Positions 33,967-58,419 of a DNA stretch of 64,000 nt are shown here, in pieces. Where the stretch lies: NCBI GenBank assembly GCA_030248215.1, contig JASANG010001052.1:171324-235323 (forward strand), read 5' to 3'. A program made the position numbers and the translations under genes. The DNA is from Enoplolaimus lenunculus. Taxonomy: Eukaryota > Nematoda > Enoplea > Enoplida > Thoracostomopsidae. Every line of letters starts with the position of its first letter. Positions within the stretch are counted from its first letter, which is position 1. The notes below the pieces were generated by a model, which saw nothing but the letters and a program-made list of their open reading frames with translations, ran no database searches and was not told the DNA's origin.

Positions 33967-36900
33967 TGATTCTAAGCTTCCCAACCTCACAGTCGCCTGT
34001 CTCGCAGTCAGCATGCACGAAAGAGCGGCCTTTGCTCAATCTCACCCCTGTAGTGACCCGAATAAGAGGGGTGACTAGGGCACCCCTCCCCATGTTATTC
34101 GGTTACGGAATGTTTATCTTAAACCCGACCTCCGGTACTGATATAACTATATCCGGTAATGCAACTTTATCCGTTGAATTAAACGTTGTCTTGTATCAAA
34201 AGCTGTGCAAGTACTTCCGGGCCAATGCTGCGATCCAAGGAAAATTTTTGGGCTGCTTAGCGCTTTTTCACCTGTCTGGTCCTGGAATCATTTACACACT
34301 ACAATTATGGTTAATTGACATTCATGGACTCTAATTAGGGTTTAGAGATACCCGCTTAATACGGACTCCAATTCGTTAAGACTCAAAATGGAGGCCCTTC
34401 TTATTCATGTCACTACAGTACGGACCCGCTCAATAATTGAATGAATCCAAATAGGTTTTACTCAAATAAAATAGCTCTGCTAAACTCACATCACAATATT
34501 CGCCATACCTGTGCAATAGTGTATACCAAAAAACTAAACTCAGACCGCTAATTCCACAAAACATTACCTCTACACGACATTAATACTCACTTGTGAGTCA
34601 ATTAACCTATACATATGTAAATATATATATTTTAGCCTGTTCAACTTTTTATTCCATTAATTATGACCGAAAACTGCTAGGGCTAAATCACAAAGCTTAA
34701 CGCACTATGGCTACATAATCTAAAATGAAATGTAAATCACTCTAAAACTATAGGAAAGCTACGAAATCTTCAATAGCACAACTTGAACAATAAGAAACTA
34801 AACAGATACTTTAGTACCTTTAGTATGGTAAATATAGCTTCTCAAATGCACACTAATTATACACAAAAATGCAGTTTAGCCACAACACTACGCATTAGGT
34901 ATGTTAAGTTCATGCAAGCAAAAATTTATAGTGCGACAAACATTTTCGAAACAAACGCTATAAGTACGCTTTTTACTTTCACACATTTTTGCCTTCGGCT
35001 AAAAAGTTAGCCGTTCGATGAACAGATATATTAGAATTCGAAGGACTTCATAGCCATATTTAAAAGTGGTTGAAATGCAATAAACCGACATCAAATGTAA
35101 CACTGTTTTGTTGGCACGCGCGACCAATTTTGGCTAAACCGCTTAATTACAAATAAACAATCTACGTTTCCTTTTTTAACTGCCCCTTATTCTTAGCATC
35201 TAATGTGCAAAATAATTTTCTAGAGCTACAGTTTTTACCGGAATCAGGCTAAATTTCCCGTAAATAAAAGACGAATTATATTAATGTATGAAAAAAGCGC
35301 AACACACGTTGAAGACACTCAACATAGCAAATGATGAGAAAACATCTACGTTACGTATAAAACGTTATATATAATTATGTGTATGCAAGTATGTACGGAT
35401 CTGTATAGAATTTACATATAGACTGCAACTTCAAAAATAGGTAGTAAACCGTACGAACAGTGAGTGGCAAAGCCAGGATTTCAATTCGGGAAGGTATAAT
35501 TTCATGTAATGGAAAATTTTTTATCTCTAAGATCTTAGCAAATCTTAACAAGTTATACTTAAAGCCTGTTATCTTGTCTCCTGAAATTTTAGAAAGGGGT
35601 ATATTATCTCTATTCCTCTACTTTTATGCGCCTCTGTGTACTAATCGACGACAAATTTAAACTCCAGTTTTGTGCCAATGTGATTAATCGTCCACAACTG
35701 CACCACTTGTGTCTACACAAAACCACTAAATTTGTCTGCCTTCTTAGGTATACTCGAAATGACATATACTACTAGGCCGAGGCCAAAGCTTAGACCAGGA
35801 GAAAGCTATTAGCCAGCTAACTGACCTCATCACACACTATATAGTATATATACATATAAAAATGCCATCTCGCACTAAACCGGCAGGCGACACTATTATT
35901 TCGTCCTTTCAACCGTTGTTATTTTTGATACTTATATACACACACTGTGACTGACGAACGAAGGCAACGACCCCAAAAGTAATTCTTTCGAATTCATGGA
36001 TCATAATTAGCCGACTTCATTATTTTCTGTGAGCTTTAACTAGAGAATGTTGGCTTACTTAAGGTGCACCGTACACACGCACACGCACAAACCAGGCACA
36101 TATAAACACAATCACAAGAGTGTATAAAATAGCAGCTTCATATAATCGTTCCAACACACTACGACAATGCATACGAATAGCGCTTGGCAGAACCAACCAC
36201 GAACAACACGGCTTTCGTGTACCTACATTTCAGTGTATCAGCGAACTCAAAATACGTCTCTCGCTCGCTGCGTAGCCAACGCCCTACAATTACGGAGACC
36301 GCACACTTCTGACACGCAGCACTAACAACCACAGAGGCAACCCCAAGGCATCTCTCAAAGCACTTGACCAATGAGCTCAGAACAAAAAAATAGTTATCTA
36401 AAACACTCTCGTTCCTTACAGCACAAAAGCAAACCTATCTATTCCTTTGCCGCCCGTACCCGATCTGGCACCTAAATAATTGTCATTACCCGACACATAT
36501 ACGTATAATACACACAACACAACAAACCCAAACACATTCTTACAAACCTAAACCTACCAACCAAAACCTACTTCTGGCTACCTAGTTTTGATGCCAGCCA
36601 CTAATAATAAAACCACCTTTTCTGGCACTGGAACTCAATGCAATGGCATTAATCCAAATGCGGTGTTTGATTAGCAAAAAACACGTAAAGACGATTTGTT
36701 ATTTACACGAAAGATACCGAGTGTGTTTAGTATCGTAGCTTCCTTTTGAACAGCAACGATGGTTTATCTTAAGATTTTTAGATAGTCTCACCTCGTCGTG
36801 ATTTTTATATATATCCCATTCGAACTGTAAGCCACACATGAAACACCTCTATACATGGAACCAGAGTGCCAACTCACTTTGGCTATTGAACAGAGTTTAC

Positions 36901-39900
36901 CTGTCACACCGTTCTTCCAAGCGCACACACATAGTAATCCAAACTTTACATGTACGTAGATCTCAACGCAAAACTTCGCATGACAATAAATCGACAATAA
37001 ATCACATGTATATATAATTGCACGATTGGAGGCCGAGTGTGACATACAACTAAACTTAGAACTGCACACATGTAAGTGCCGATGACAGAACAGACGTTTT
37101 ACTGTACTATAACGTATGACACTGTACATCTAATTTTTTACCGAATTGTACTGCCAACCAAAATGTTCAAACAGCGACTAACAACATATTGCCTGCGGCT
37201 AAGGTACTACATTATATCTCTACATTGGAGTGTACTCCGGCAAAAACTGGTACGTAATGTAGTTGTTGTTTTTGTCATCAAGTGCGCACAGTTCAAAATA
37301 GACCGTCAATTCGACACATTTTGATGTCATTCGCGCTGCGGCTTAATGCATCAATGAAAACGCGGTGTATACAGCGATTACAATAAAACCAGAATTCTGC
37401 TGCATATTGCGTAACACGTTAGAAAGCATTAAATCATGACATGTAAGCCAGCCTACACTCAGTATTGTTAACCGTATGATCAAAAATTATATGGTAAGTC
37501 GCCAAACATTTGCAGCTTCAACTTCAAGGAACTCGGGCCCCATTCATAATAAATAATAATTTAGTGTCAACAATTTCGTAGTAGCTAATCAACAAGCTAA
37601 TGCAATTCGACGACCAATAAAAAAGCTATAATATGCCATGCCACTCAAAATACAGCATTGTACGATATTATATAAAAATATATAAGGACAGTTTTTATAT
37701 ATACGCATAAGTTAGCAAAAACCAAAAACAACACTGCGTAGCAAAGTATTGCCAACTTTTAAACTACGATGTGCAGACAGCATACACCAATCGGACCCAT
37801 TCCTAGCGGAAGCCAAACAAAAAATTTTGTCTGTGCCCTGTAGACCTCAAAAATCGTATAACCGAAATACTGTAATGAAGGTAATACAAATTTGCCTCCT
37901 GCACACTTCCCCTCCCCACAGGCTTAGGCTTGCCGAAGCATAAACCTTAGCCTTAGCATTTCCTTGAGCCTAAGCCTGAACGTTAATGGGGGAATGTACA
38001 AGCCTTGAAATTTTTTAGACCACACGGATGTAACTCTTTGTTCCATGTAGCAGACAACTTAGGACAACTACACTAGAGGACCAAAAGACGCATTTCCGTG
38101 CAAGTTCTGTATGATTATTTCCAAAACACGTGGTCACACGCAAACAAGACAACTATCCAGAATTATCCTGAATTTTCTACGTTTGGCTCCAAAATCCTTG
38201 CCAGCATTGATGCAGATATAAGTGGTGAAGCAGGAACTAACTGGAACTGTTAAATCATTGCAACAATACTGAGGTAACAATCAAACTTAGGACAACGTGA
38301 ATTGTACTGGAACATACATTTTTATTAGTTACATAGATGAATAAATGCTACACAATTTCAACGAAAAACAGTGCAATCAAACACCTCCATTTATAGCTTT
38401 CCAACTACTTTAGCAGCGAGTTTATATCATTTGAGTTTTTAAATTAAGCAATGTGCTTATTAACGTTGTTCACAAGTATTTTCAACAAATCAATTTTTAA
38501 TTTCGACTGGATGCCGTTGCATACTACGTACATGCGTTTTCCTGCAATACCACCGGCATTCTCACATACAGACAGCTGGTTAAACGGAATGTTATGGCAT
38601 AAATACGAACGAAACAAAGCCATGTAAAATACCATATGGCATATCAGCTACCTTTAGATCGCCGTAATTCGTTAGCTTACAAATTACAAAACACCTATAC
38701 ACAGTGGTTTTGCTAGAATGCCACTGGACTCAAAACTATTATCAGTTCGTTAATTTTCTGCCAAAACAAATATATAACTGGCTAGCATGTCAACGAAGCG
38801 CACATATACCCATCTGAGGTATCAAAAACGGCAATCCAAAGAAAAATATATCAGGTAGTTCACTGCAACATACTCAACTACTAAAATTTATTATCATAAC
38901 CAATTTTAGCCACGGAACAACACCATTATCTCTTACACGTATTCTCAAACTTTCTACAGTTATCACTAGTGGGTGAAGCGGTATATTATAACTTTTGAAC
39001 TAGTGGAGTTTGTAGAACGTCAAGTACGCTGCTCCAGAAAAATCTCGCCTTCTAACTAACAACACACTGCTGTCGCTGTTTGAGAATACGTTAATGGGCT
39101 TATTTACGTACTCTACTTTCTCTGGCAAAACAATCAAGAAAATCACCGTTTATATAACAAAGAACGCTGCATAAGAATTGACACACAACATCATCTTGAT
39201 AAACACCAAACTGTGTTTCTTTCTTCCTAAATACTTTATTTAGCATGGAAACTTTATAATCTATACGTGCGTACCGAACAACCAAATATGTTGTATTATA
39301 TATACTACAAGGTTCCAATTACCTAACTTTGTAGCGCCCTTGTTGGCCACAGTCCCGCAGAGCACCATTGTCTTCAATTGACAGTCAGCTTCTTAGACAA
39401 GCCATTTTGCATCTGCAATTATCTATATCTCATTCGGTCAATTCTCAACGGTATGCTACATGCAACGCCATATATTTTTGAATTGTTTTTGGGAACAACG
39501 TATATACTGGCATACGTACGTATACAGAGCCAGGTCAAAAATATATGTTCTAAGTGTCTGTCACAGATTAATCAAGCATTTTAATTTTCGCACACATGAT
39601 AGCGAATCGCAGCCATTGCAGCCTATAGCTACCCGTTGATTGCAGTGTTGTGACGACAACTTATTGAAGGCATGAAAAATATAATAACATGCACAGAGGA
39701 TATATACCGTATTACCACAAGGGCTTTAATTCGTTCGTAAAGATAACGGACCTCTAGCGAGTAATTAGCTTTAGAATATAGCATAAAACATAAAGGTTCA
39801 CGTTTTAAATCAACTAAATCAAAAAGATTTTTGTAAAGTTGTTTTTCCTTAACCGTATAGTAGTATCTTTGCAAAGACGTCAGCTTCCGTAAAATCTGGC

Positions 39901-40763
39901 AATATGTAGCAAACTAGCTACAGTTAATGCTAGTCTATATCTGTATGTTACGTAGCAAAAGGCACACAAAATATGTACGTATAGTAATACTTTAACTACG
40001 TTAATTATCAGTGTCAAACACGGACACATTGTTTTGGTCATCCATTCAAAAACATTGCGCGACGGCTATAGAAATTTGAGTTCATTACTTCAAAAAGTCT
40101 AATCCAAAAAACAGCTGGTATCAAAGCTTTATGGCGTAACAACACTGTATGTATCTTTTATCGGGTCTTTTCCGTTATCACCTTCCAGCCCACGTTTGCC
40201 CAAAAACGATTCAATTTTGAATATTTTTGCATATTTACCATTCGATACAGCTTGCGGAGCTGAGTCGAATGGTGTAAATTTTTCGTAATTAGACGATTAG
40301 TTTGGGCTTGGAATGATCACGGATGGTAATGAGAAAGTCAAATATGCAAAAAAATTCAAAATCAAACCATTTTTGGGTAAACGCGAGTTGGGGGGATAAC
40401 CGAAAAGACCCCTTTTACCTTATGTAACCAGCTTCTGTTACGCACGCACGTAGTTTTACTGTAAGTATATGCATGCCACCCTGTGTAAAATAAATTTCAG
40501 AGATTCAACTAAAAATCTGAACAATACAAATGGCATTGAAAACCATCATAAAAACATAAAGAATGTTTGATGAACCGTGTATGTCTTGATGTACCCAACA
40601 CAATGTTTGCTCATGCTTAAACAGTTAACCAAAGCGACATAAGTAAGCTTTAATTAAATTATCTTATTGTGTTATCAAACTCAGTACGTAAACTCGCGTT
40701 TTCATAACAAGTACCAATTTTTACGCAAAAAGTATGTTGCAAAATTGCTATAGTTGTGACAGC
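33967..40763. other. Long intergenic spacer; no gene recognised
   Basis: AT-rich DNA with scattered short open frames, none with family features. A C-rich patch near 34040-34140 stands out in composition, and an open frame covers 33906-34334 but overlaps the palindromic MITE. GCCTAA-like words occur at 37921-37980. I see no element with clear ends. Confidence 0.5.
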
Positions 40764-41157
40764 TAGGAATGTGCCAATTAATCAGCATCGGTACTAATCC
40801 TTGGCATGCATCGACATCAGCACTGTACAAAAATGCCGACTCTTTGCCGATACTTTTTGCACATAACAGTCAGCTGGAATGCTATCAATGTCATTTCCGG
40901 GCGCATATCAGTGTGTCTGGTCCGAAAAACTGTTATCTCTCTTGCGTTTGTGTTTGACCCAATTAATTGAAATGAAGCGTTGTTATAAAATTATAATCGT
41001 TCACCATGATCAGGGTTTCGGTCTTCATACAATGATGTAATATAGTATACTACATATCTGTTCATTAAGAATAGTATACTAAAGTCGGGATCAGCATCGG
41101 CAAAGTTTAACAATAAGAATTGGCATCGGCAAAAATTTCAGTATCGGCACATCTCTA
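40764..41157. mobile_element. hAT-like MITE, CATCGG family (copy 2)
   Basis: Left end TAGGAATGTGCCAATTAATC, right end TATCGGCACATCTCTA. The flanking octamers gtgacagc (40756-40763) and gcgacaac (41158-41165) agree at 6 of 8 places. It is older than copy 1 at 25187 and has extra internal sequence. Confidence 0.8.
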
Positions 41158-42392
41158 GCGACAACACTACCATCTAAAGTTTGATCGATGAAACAAACTT
41201 TGATTCTGTGCATCTATGATTATACAATTTAAATCCCAAGTATATATAGGTAAAATGTAGTACGCCATATGGTGTGTTAGCGCTGGGCGGATAAGCATAT
41301 GGACAGTTTGCACAGATGAAAACAAATAATTCAGTCATCATATTCCATACGTAACTATCAATATTCAATATTAAGGAGCTATGATTTGACAAGTGAAAGT
41401 TAACACAGACATTTGTTGCAGAGTACATACTAGTATGCTTTGCCAAACGTTATCCACAACAAACATATTTTAACGAACAATAATAATAATAACGTATAAC
41501 CTGAAACAACTTTCAAGTAAATTTTGAAGAGTTTGACAACCTTTATTCAGTAATCAATGAGAATTTTTCATAAGAAATAATTATAAATTTCAACGCTTAT
41601 TCAAATCTATACAAATTAGCTCCACTTCCAATAATTCATTGTAGAGACTCCAAACAAGTAATTCTGCAACAAATGCGGGTTCGCCACACAAATTTCCACG
41701 TCATATCAAATAAAATTCACAAAGAAAAGCGTTAAACAAGCATCATTTATAAAACAATTATGAGGCCGTCATCCATAATTTATTGAATTTTAGATAAAGT
41801 GATACAAATACAGCAATGATATCATGTAACTTACAAATTCAACGAATAGCCTCACAGAGCAACACTGTTTTTATTAATTGTATACAAGTTTTTTTCAATT
41901 AAACAATTAATTTAAAGCAATTCAAACAAACTCTCCTAGGTCTTCTGGCGTACAAGTGAAATATAGTGCAAAAAATTCAAATGCCTTGCTGCAGCGACAG
42001 TATGTATTGAAAATGTTGAACAGATTTATTCATAAACAAGTCGAAAGCTACTATAACCACAAAACATTGAAACTTAAAATCCAAGCTGAGTGACTGCTTG
42101 CAATTCCAACTGAAAGCACACAATGGAGTTGTGCGGAAACAATGTTTTAATCAAGGTTGATTCAAATCATCACTTCTATATACGTACTTATTATTTATAT
42201 TGCTACAAAAATGAACAGGTATCCGCCAAGTTATACTAATGAATAAAAACATAACATCATTGATATATATTTATTTAGCAGTAGCTTTATTGTATACAAT
42301 AAACACCAGGGAGCCCTTGTTGGTGTGCACAGGTAAATAACACGTAGCGGTGTTGTATTGTTTGTTGCAGATGTTGTTTACAAACGTGGATA
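41158..42392. other. 3' flank of calmodulin
   Basis: AT-rich stretch downstream of the calmodulin stop codon; probably includes its 3' UTR. On the minus strand AATAAA-type signals occur several times (for example opposite TTTATT near 42271), so the true end cannot be chosen. No other gene seen. Confidence 0.5.
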
Positions 42393-53493
<11,101 letters not shown>

Positions 53494-54335
53494 GGTTCAA
53501 AGTGATAGGCCAAAACAGGTGAAACGATAGTTCACTTCAATTAGCAAATAGTTAGGAACCACGTAATATTTACCGGTGCTGTAACGGAACTTGTGGACAA
53601 TAGGTACAAATATACTTTGTTTTACAAATACGTACAAGATATTATCGCAGCTAAAAGATTCTAGTTATATGTACGAGATTGTATACATACAGTGCAGTTA
53701 CCGATAAAATAAACAGGAATTGAATGCTGCCAGCTCCCAGTACTAGGAGTCATTGTTATATTTGCTGTAACTTATGCTGGTTCGCTACAAAATTAGTACG
53801 TGATTAATTCACAAGTTCGGAATATCGCTTTTTTAGGAAACTTACCGAATGCCTTATCAAGCTGTGACCTTATTTTCAACATTTTTATACATAAGTACTC
53901 TAAACTCTGTCACGGTTCAAGCACATGCGAGTTCCTAACATATCCTGGAGTCTCTCCAGTTTAATTTCCAGCGTATGTCCTATAGTTTAAATAACTGTAG
54001 CATATATACAAAAGTACGCTGACAACCCAGATTTTTTCACCAAATTTTCTTGGTTTTCATAAGTGATTTAAAAAAATATGAAAAAGGTACGCAATCAGCT
54101 TGCATAGAAATTTTAAACAATTTTTATTTATTACGTAGTTATTCACTTTTTAGCACTAAGGATTCGGTTAACCGGTTCCAGTTTAACATTCAATAAAAAA
54201 TCGACATCTCGCTCCGATTCCAAACTCCGAAATTTCGATATTTGGACGCCACCTGGTTATTAAAATGTATGTAGTGTAAGACACATGCATACACATGCAC
54301 TCACATATACGTAGTACTTAAGAAAATATAATAAC
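53494..54335. other. Calmodulin 5' flank
   Basis: This stretch should hold the calmodulin promoter and 5' UTR. I cannot pick a start site or TATA box. Around 54160-54250 there are worn MITE-like words (GTTAACCGGTTCCAGTTTAA and GCCACCTGG). Confidence 0.5.
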
Positions 54336-54409
54336 GGTCGCATGGTGTAATGGGTAGTGCGCTTGACTCGCACGCGAGAGGTCCGAGGTACGATTCCCGG
54401 CATGGGCCT
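54336..54409 (+). tRNA. tRNA-like gene or pseudogene (Ala-CGC or Ser-TGA reading)
   Basis: A-box-like TGGTGTAATGGGTAGTGCG and B-box-like GGTACGATTCC are spaced as in a tRNA. Two anticodon foldings are possible: GTGCG-CTTGACT-CGCAC (perfect stem, TGA) or CTTGA-CTCGCAC-GCGAG (CGC). The acceptor pairs only partly (GGTCGCA with ATGGGCC). No long variable arm is seen, which weakens the Ser reading. Confidence 0.5.
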
Positions 54410-56472
54410 ATGTTTCGGAGAAATTAAAGAAAAAAACCGCGTATATTAGCATTACTTCGAGGAAAAGAGGGCCATATGTTTCAGAGAAATTATAGGGAAA
54501 ACCATGTATATTCGCAGTACTTCGGAGAAAAGGATCGTCCCAACTGGGCCGTGCAGTTCTGACAATATTGTCGCTCATAAATTATCAAACTTCAGAATGT
54601 AATACATACTCATCTAGTCTATACTGCCAATTTACAGAAAATGGAGGGCATTACAGTAGTGTGTCACTTTTCAATTTTTCAAAGCTGTTTCGTTTTTCGG
54701 TAACGCGCCGCTGAAATTACTGAAAATCGCTACGGCTATTAAGGATGAACCGAATGCAGGTGGCTCACTTAATAAATTGATCCACAACAAAGTTTAATGT
54801 CTTGAATACACAAAAGTAAACCAAAGATAAACGCCACTGTTGCACCTTACTTCGCAGTAAAACAATGAACTAAAACACAATCAATGCGTAAAATCAAGCC
54901 TTAGTTAACTGCGCAGATTTTGCGCAGCAAACTAGCCAAGCGTTATCCCCATGGAAAACATCTGCATTCATATTCACGGTTATTCACAGTTGAATTCCTT
55001 TTATTGCTTAATTAGGGAGGCTTTTGTATTATTTTGTTACTAACAAAACCAAAAATGCAGAAACTCAGCAGTAAACAAAAGCAACACTTTTTTCCTGTAA
55101 AACATAAATCCATGACACAAAACTTGTGATACCAACATGTTCCGCATCACACTGCGGGTCTATCTATACAATTGCTTGTTGCATAGAAACAGCATGATCA
55201 ATCTTAAAATTATATATTTTTGATAAATAACTTTAAACTTCAAGAACGGGAGGAACGCATCTTTATATATGTGTGAACCACTATCGCCAATTTATGATCG
55301 ATCTTGTCCTACTTAGTGTCAACTTGGCAAATATAGAAAATAGGGCCGTAACAGTATAGCGATATGGTTTTAAACCAACAAACTCCAACAGGTGTAAAAC
55401 TAAAAATTGGTACAAAGTAGGAAAAGTCAATTGCTAAAACTCACTATTCACTGGTTTAAAGCTGCAAGGTCTATTACCAGCTGCTGATAGGTTCTATCCA
55501 CATTGTGAGTGCCACCACTAGCTCAAAATTAGAACCGACTTCAGCAAGTATTGATTAGGGAAAATTAAAAATGCGTGCTTTACAAACTTTGAACTTCTGA
55601 ACAACAAAACTTATAAAAATCTTTAGTTAAATGTCTGATTACACTTTTAGTCATGTTTCTGCAATCAGACCACTTCCGTTTTCATTTTATGGACATAAAT
55701 ATGTATTTTCATGTTCATATTTTGCTGCAAAATCTGCACTCGCAGAACATTTAATTTTTCAAACCCAAGGCACAATTGTGGGTTTTGAACTGAAAACATC
55801 AAATGCTTCTTATCTTCAAATTTTCCGAAAACCCTGTACTAAATGTGTCTGATGTATTAGGCAGAAAAACGAACATCTTTTAATGTTTTCAATATCCGGC
55901 TCCGTATTCGTTATCACAATCTGTTTCCCTTTCCGTTATTTTATTATCCATTGATTTGATATCCTGCTAGAAACATTTACGGCTAAATTATCAATTTTCC
56001 GCATTTCTACTCGTTTTTTGTTTCCTCAACCGAACGATCACATATCTCAATTTACGAACCAAAATCAAAATGCCTCCATGTGAAATCTAAAAAACTAAGC
56101 GGTTGAAATTTCCACTTCCACTTTTCCTGTTTTCCGTACAAAATCTGCGTTACACATTTTCTGTATGTTAAACCAAGGGAAACCTATTTTTTGCTTTTTT
56201 AACCACAATAAGACATCCCAATTTTCAAGCCAAACCTAGAAACCACACCTTCTTTACGAGTTCCTTTGGTTCGTAATTGCAGTATTTCCAAATTTAGATA
56301 TTCGGAAGTCACCCACATCCAGTGTACATACCTACACCGCTCTGCACTTTTGTTGCAATTTGGAGAAACAATTTGCTAGATTTCGTAAGCAATAAGCGAT
56401 GAAACCAATAACCCTATACTCCTTGAGCATACTATGAGCAACTAAAATAAAAGTAATATGCCAGCAACACAC
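54410..56472. other. Spacer; no gene recognised
   Basis: A short near-duplicate occurs just after the tRNA: TATGTTTCGGAGAAATTA (54410) and TATGTTTCAGAGAAATTA (54476), each followed by a GTATATT-GCA-TACTTCG-GA phrase, a ~66-bp tandem unit. The rest, including an open frame at 55631-55852, has no feature I can name. Confidence 0.5.
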
Positions 56473-56569
56473 AGTGAGCAGCGTTTAACAATTCTAAATT
56501 CTAATATATATGCGCAATGTAAAATCTCTACAAGACGTGAGAGCCCTCGGGCTCAAGCGTCAAGCTCCT
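56473..56569 (-). repeat. Dispersed repeat, inverted partner of 44176-44270
   Basis: Reverse complement of the repeat in the calmodulin intron: GTGAGCAGCGTTTAACAATT ... TCTACAAGACGTGAGAGCCC. The two sites are ~12 kb apart and in opposite orientation. Confidence 0.85.
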
Positions 56570-56640
56570 ATAGCTGAGTGGTCATCGTAAAACAACTCCC
56601 ACCCAGAGAGGCTGGAAATCGAATCTTACCTTGAAATACA
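56570..56640 (+). repeat. tRNA-like box sequence, degenerate
   Basis: TAGCTGAGTGGTCATCG resembles an A box and CTGGAAATCGAATCTTAC a B box, about 35 bases apart, immediately after the dispersed repeat. Stems do not form convincingly. It may be the tRNA part of a SINE. Confidence 0.3.
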
Positions 56641-57055
56641 TCTCATATACAAAATTGAAAATATTCATGTGAGAAAGTTAAACTGTCCAATTGTCCCGGA
56701 ACAGTAATGTACACAGTCCGCGACTTTGTGCTTTGATGGAAGAATAGGTCTTTCATATCGCATTTGCTATATTGGGAATGTCCTGATATTCGCATTAATG
56801 TCCCATAGTAGCATTCGACCGTATGGCTATTTGTATTGAGAGCAGCGGTTAAGTCTAATGTCATGTTGCATTTACATTTTGTTAGCATACCTGCTGTTTA
56901 AATTACTACACGTATTAACGTTGAATCAACAAGAAAAAAGCCTCTTCCGTGTTGCCCCACTTTTTAAATTTTGATCGCTCTAGATTTTTAATAAAACGCC
57001 AAGCCTAACTGTGTACGGTTAAAATTAGTAAAAGGTTGAGGTGAAAAGTACTGGC

Positions 57056-57411
57056 GTCGGAGGTCAACGAAATTTGCTGGAGCCAGAGGTGAGGCGAAAG
57101 GTAGTAAAAATGATGGTTTTAATATAGTTAATTTTAGCCAATATCTGTAATATGTTGTTGTTTGGTTTTACGCTAATTTTCTGCGAAATTTCGGAAATTC
57201 TTCCATGAAAATTGTGATAAAAAGTAAAAACGAAACGCGTTAAAAAGATACATTTTGCATAATGATGCAAAATTTTACTACCGAAAAAGCAGGAACCTCC
57301 GGCAAAACTTCCAACGGAGCCGGAGGCCAATTTGCTGCCGGAGCCGGAAACTGACTTTCGCCGGAGGCCGACTTTCGCCGGAGCAGGAGGCAGACCTCCG
57401 GTTGTACCCTG
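57056..57411 (-). mobile_element. MITE fragment, GAGCCG family (copy 2)
   Basis: The right end CAGACCTCCGGTTGTACCCTG (last 21 bases) is preceded by many GGAGCCGGAGG words. The interior matches 31880-32091 (TTACGCTAATTTTCTGCGAA; TGCAAAATTTTACTACCGAA). The left part has GGCGTCGGAGGTC but not the terminal CAGGGT, so the left tip is lost. Confidence 0.65.
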
Positions 57412-58419
57412 CCGTTTCCGTTATTTTATCACAATCCGTTTTCCTTTTCGATATTTTAACTTTCATTTAACACCCTGGCTCATAGCAATCCGCTTGTGAG
57501 TCAAGATTGGAACAACAAGTTAAAAGAAGTGCTTGAGAAACGAAATCGAGGTTCGGAAACCCCAAAAAAAACGCAGAATCGAGTTTCGGATATACCCAAA
57601 ATATACGGATATCCGGCAACAATTGCCGGGTATCCGGATGTGAAAATATTCGATGCTCCAGGAAGTTTAAAACGTAAATGACCTATAAAGAAATAATTGC
57701 CAAGTACCTAATAGACAAATTTCCTTTCAAGAAATAGTTGTAAGACTAAATTTCTGATTTTTATATGTGAATTATATAAATAATAATCAATATCAAGTAT
57801 ATTTCGGGTTGAGCTTAGGGGCCCCCGACTTACTTAGTCATGGACGATCTTCAGCCTGTAAAATTAGGGTATTTGGTTCAACTTTAGCCCCCAATTTTGG
57901 AGTTTTCTCCTGAAAAACTGTTGTCTCCAATATCAGACATATTTGTCCTTTATCTTTCAATATTTTGTCTTAATCGTTCTCGAAACAAAGATTTAAGTTT
58001 CAGACTTTTTTGTCTGAAGAATTTCCGCGGGTTCCTCACACTAGTTTGGAGGAAGCCCTCACTCCTGCATGCTCCGGCACTGGGGCTTCTTCCCCCACGA
58101 ACCAAAATTAACTTACAAAATTTTTTCGTTGTATGTAAAAGAACTTGGTATGTGCGCAAGGGGAGGAATAGGTGGAAATGGGATATAACACCGACGCCTA
58201 CCAAAATTTTACAGTAAAATAACCCGGATTATAAACGTCACAGTTTTTTATACAGAGTGATTTGGTTGTCGTTTTATGTCTGATAAATCTCAGTTTCAAG
58301 GTAATAAATACACTCTTCATGGTCAATTTGTTGCCATAATTGGCGCTCGTAAACCCCAAAAAAACAAAAAAACACCACAAAAAAAAAAAAAAAAAAAAAA
58401 AAAAAAACAAACAAAAAAG
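57412..58419. other. Spacer before the BEL/Pao element
   Basis: Contains a worn ATCCGG-type fragment (57500-57660) and an unassigned stretch 57780-58340 with no recognisable gene. An A-run covers about 58376-58407. I could not find a 5' LTR for the following element here. Confidence 0.5.

Noticed and set aside
33906-34334. 142-codon plus-strand frame
   Set aside because: It begins inside the palindromic MITE at 33783-33966 and shows no domain, codon pattern or splice context that supports a gene.
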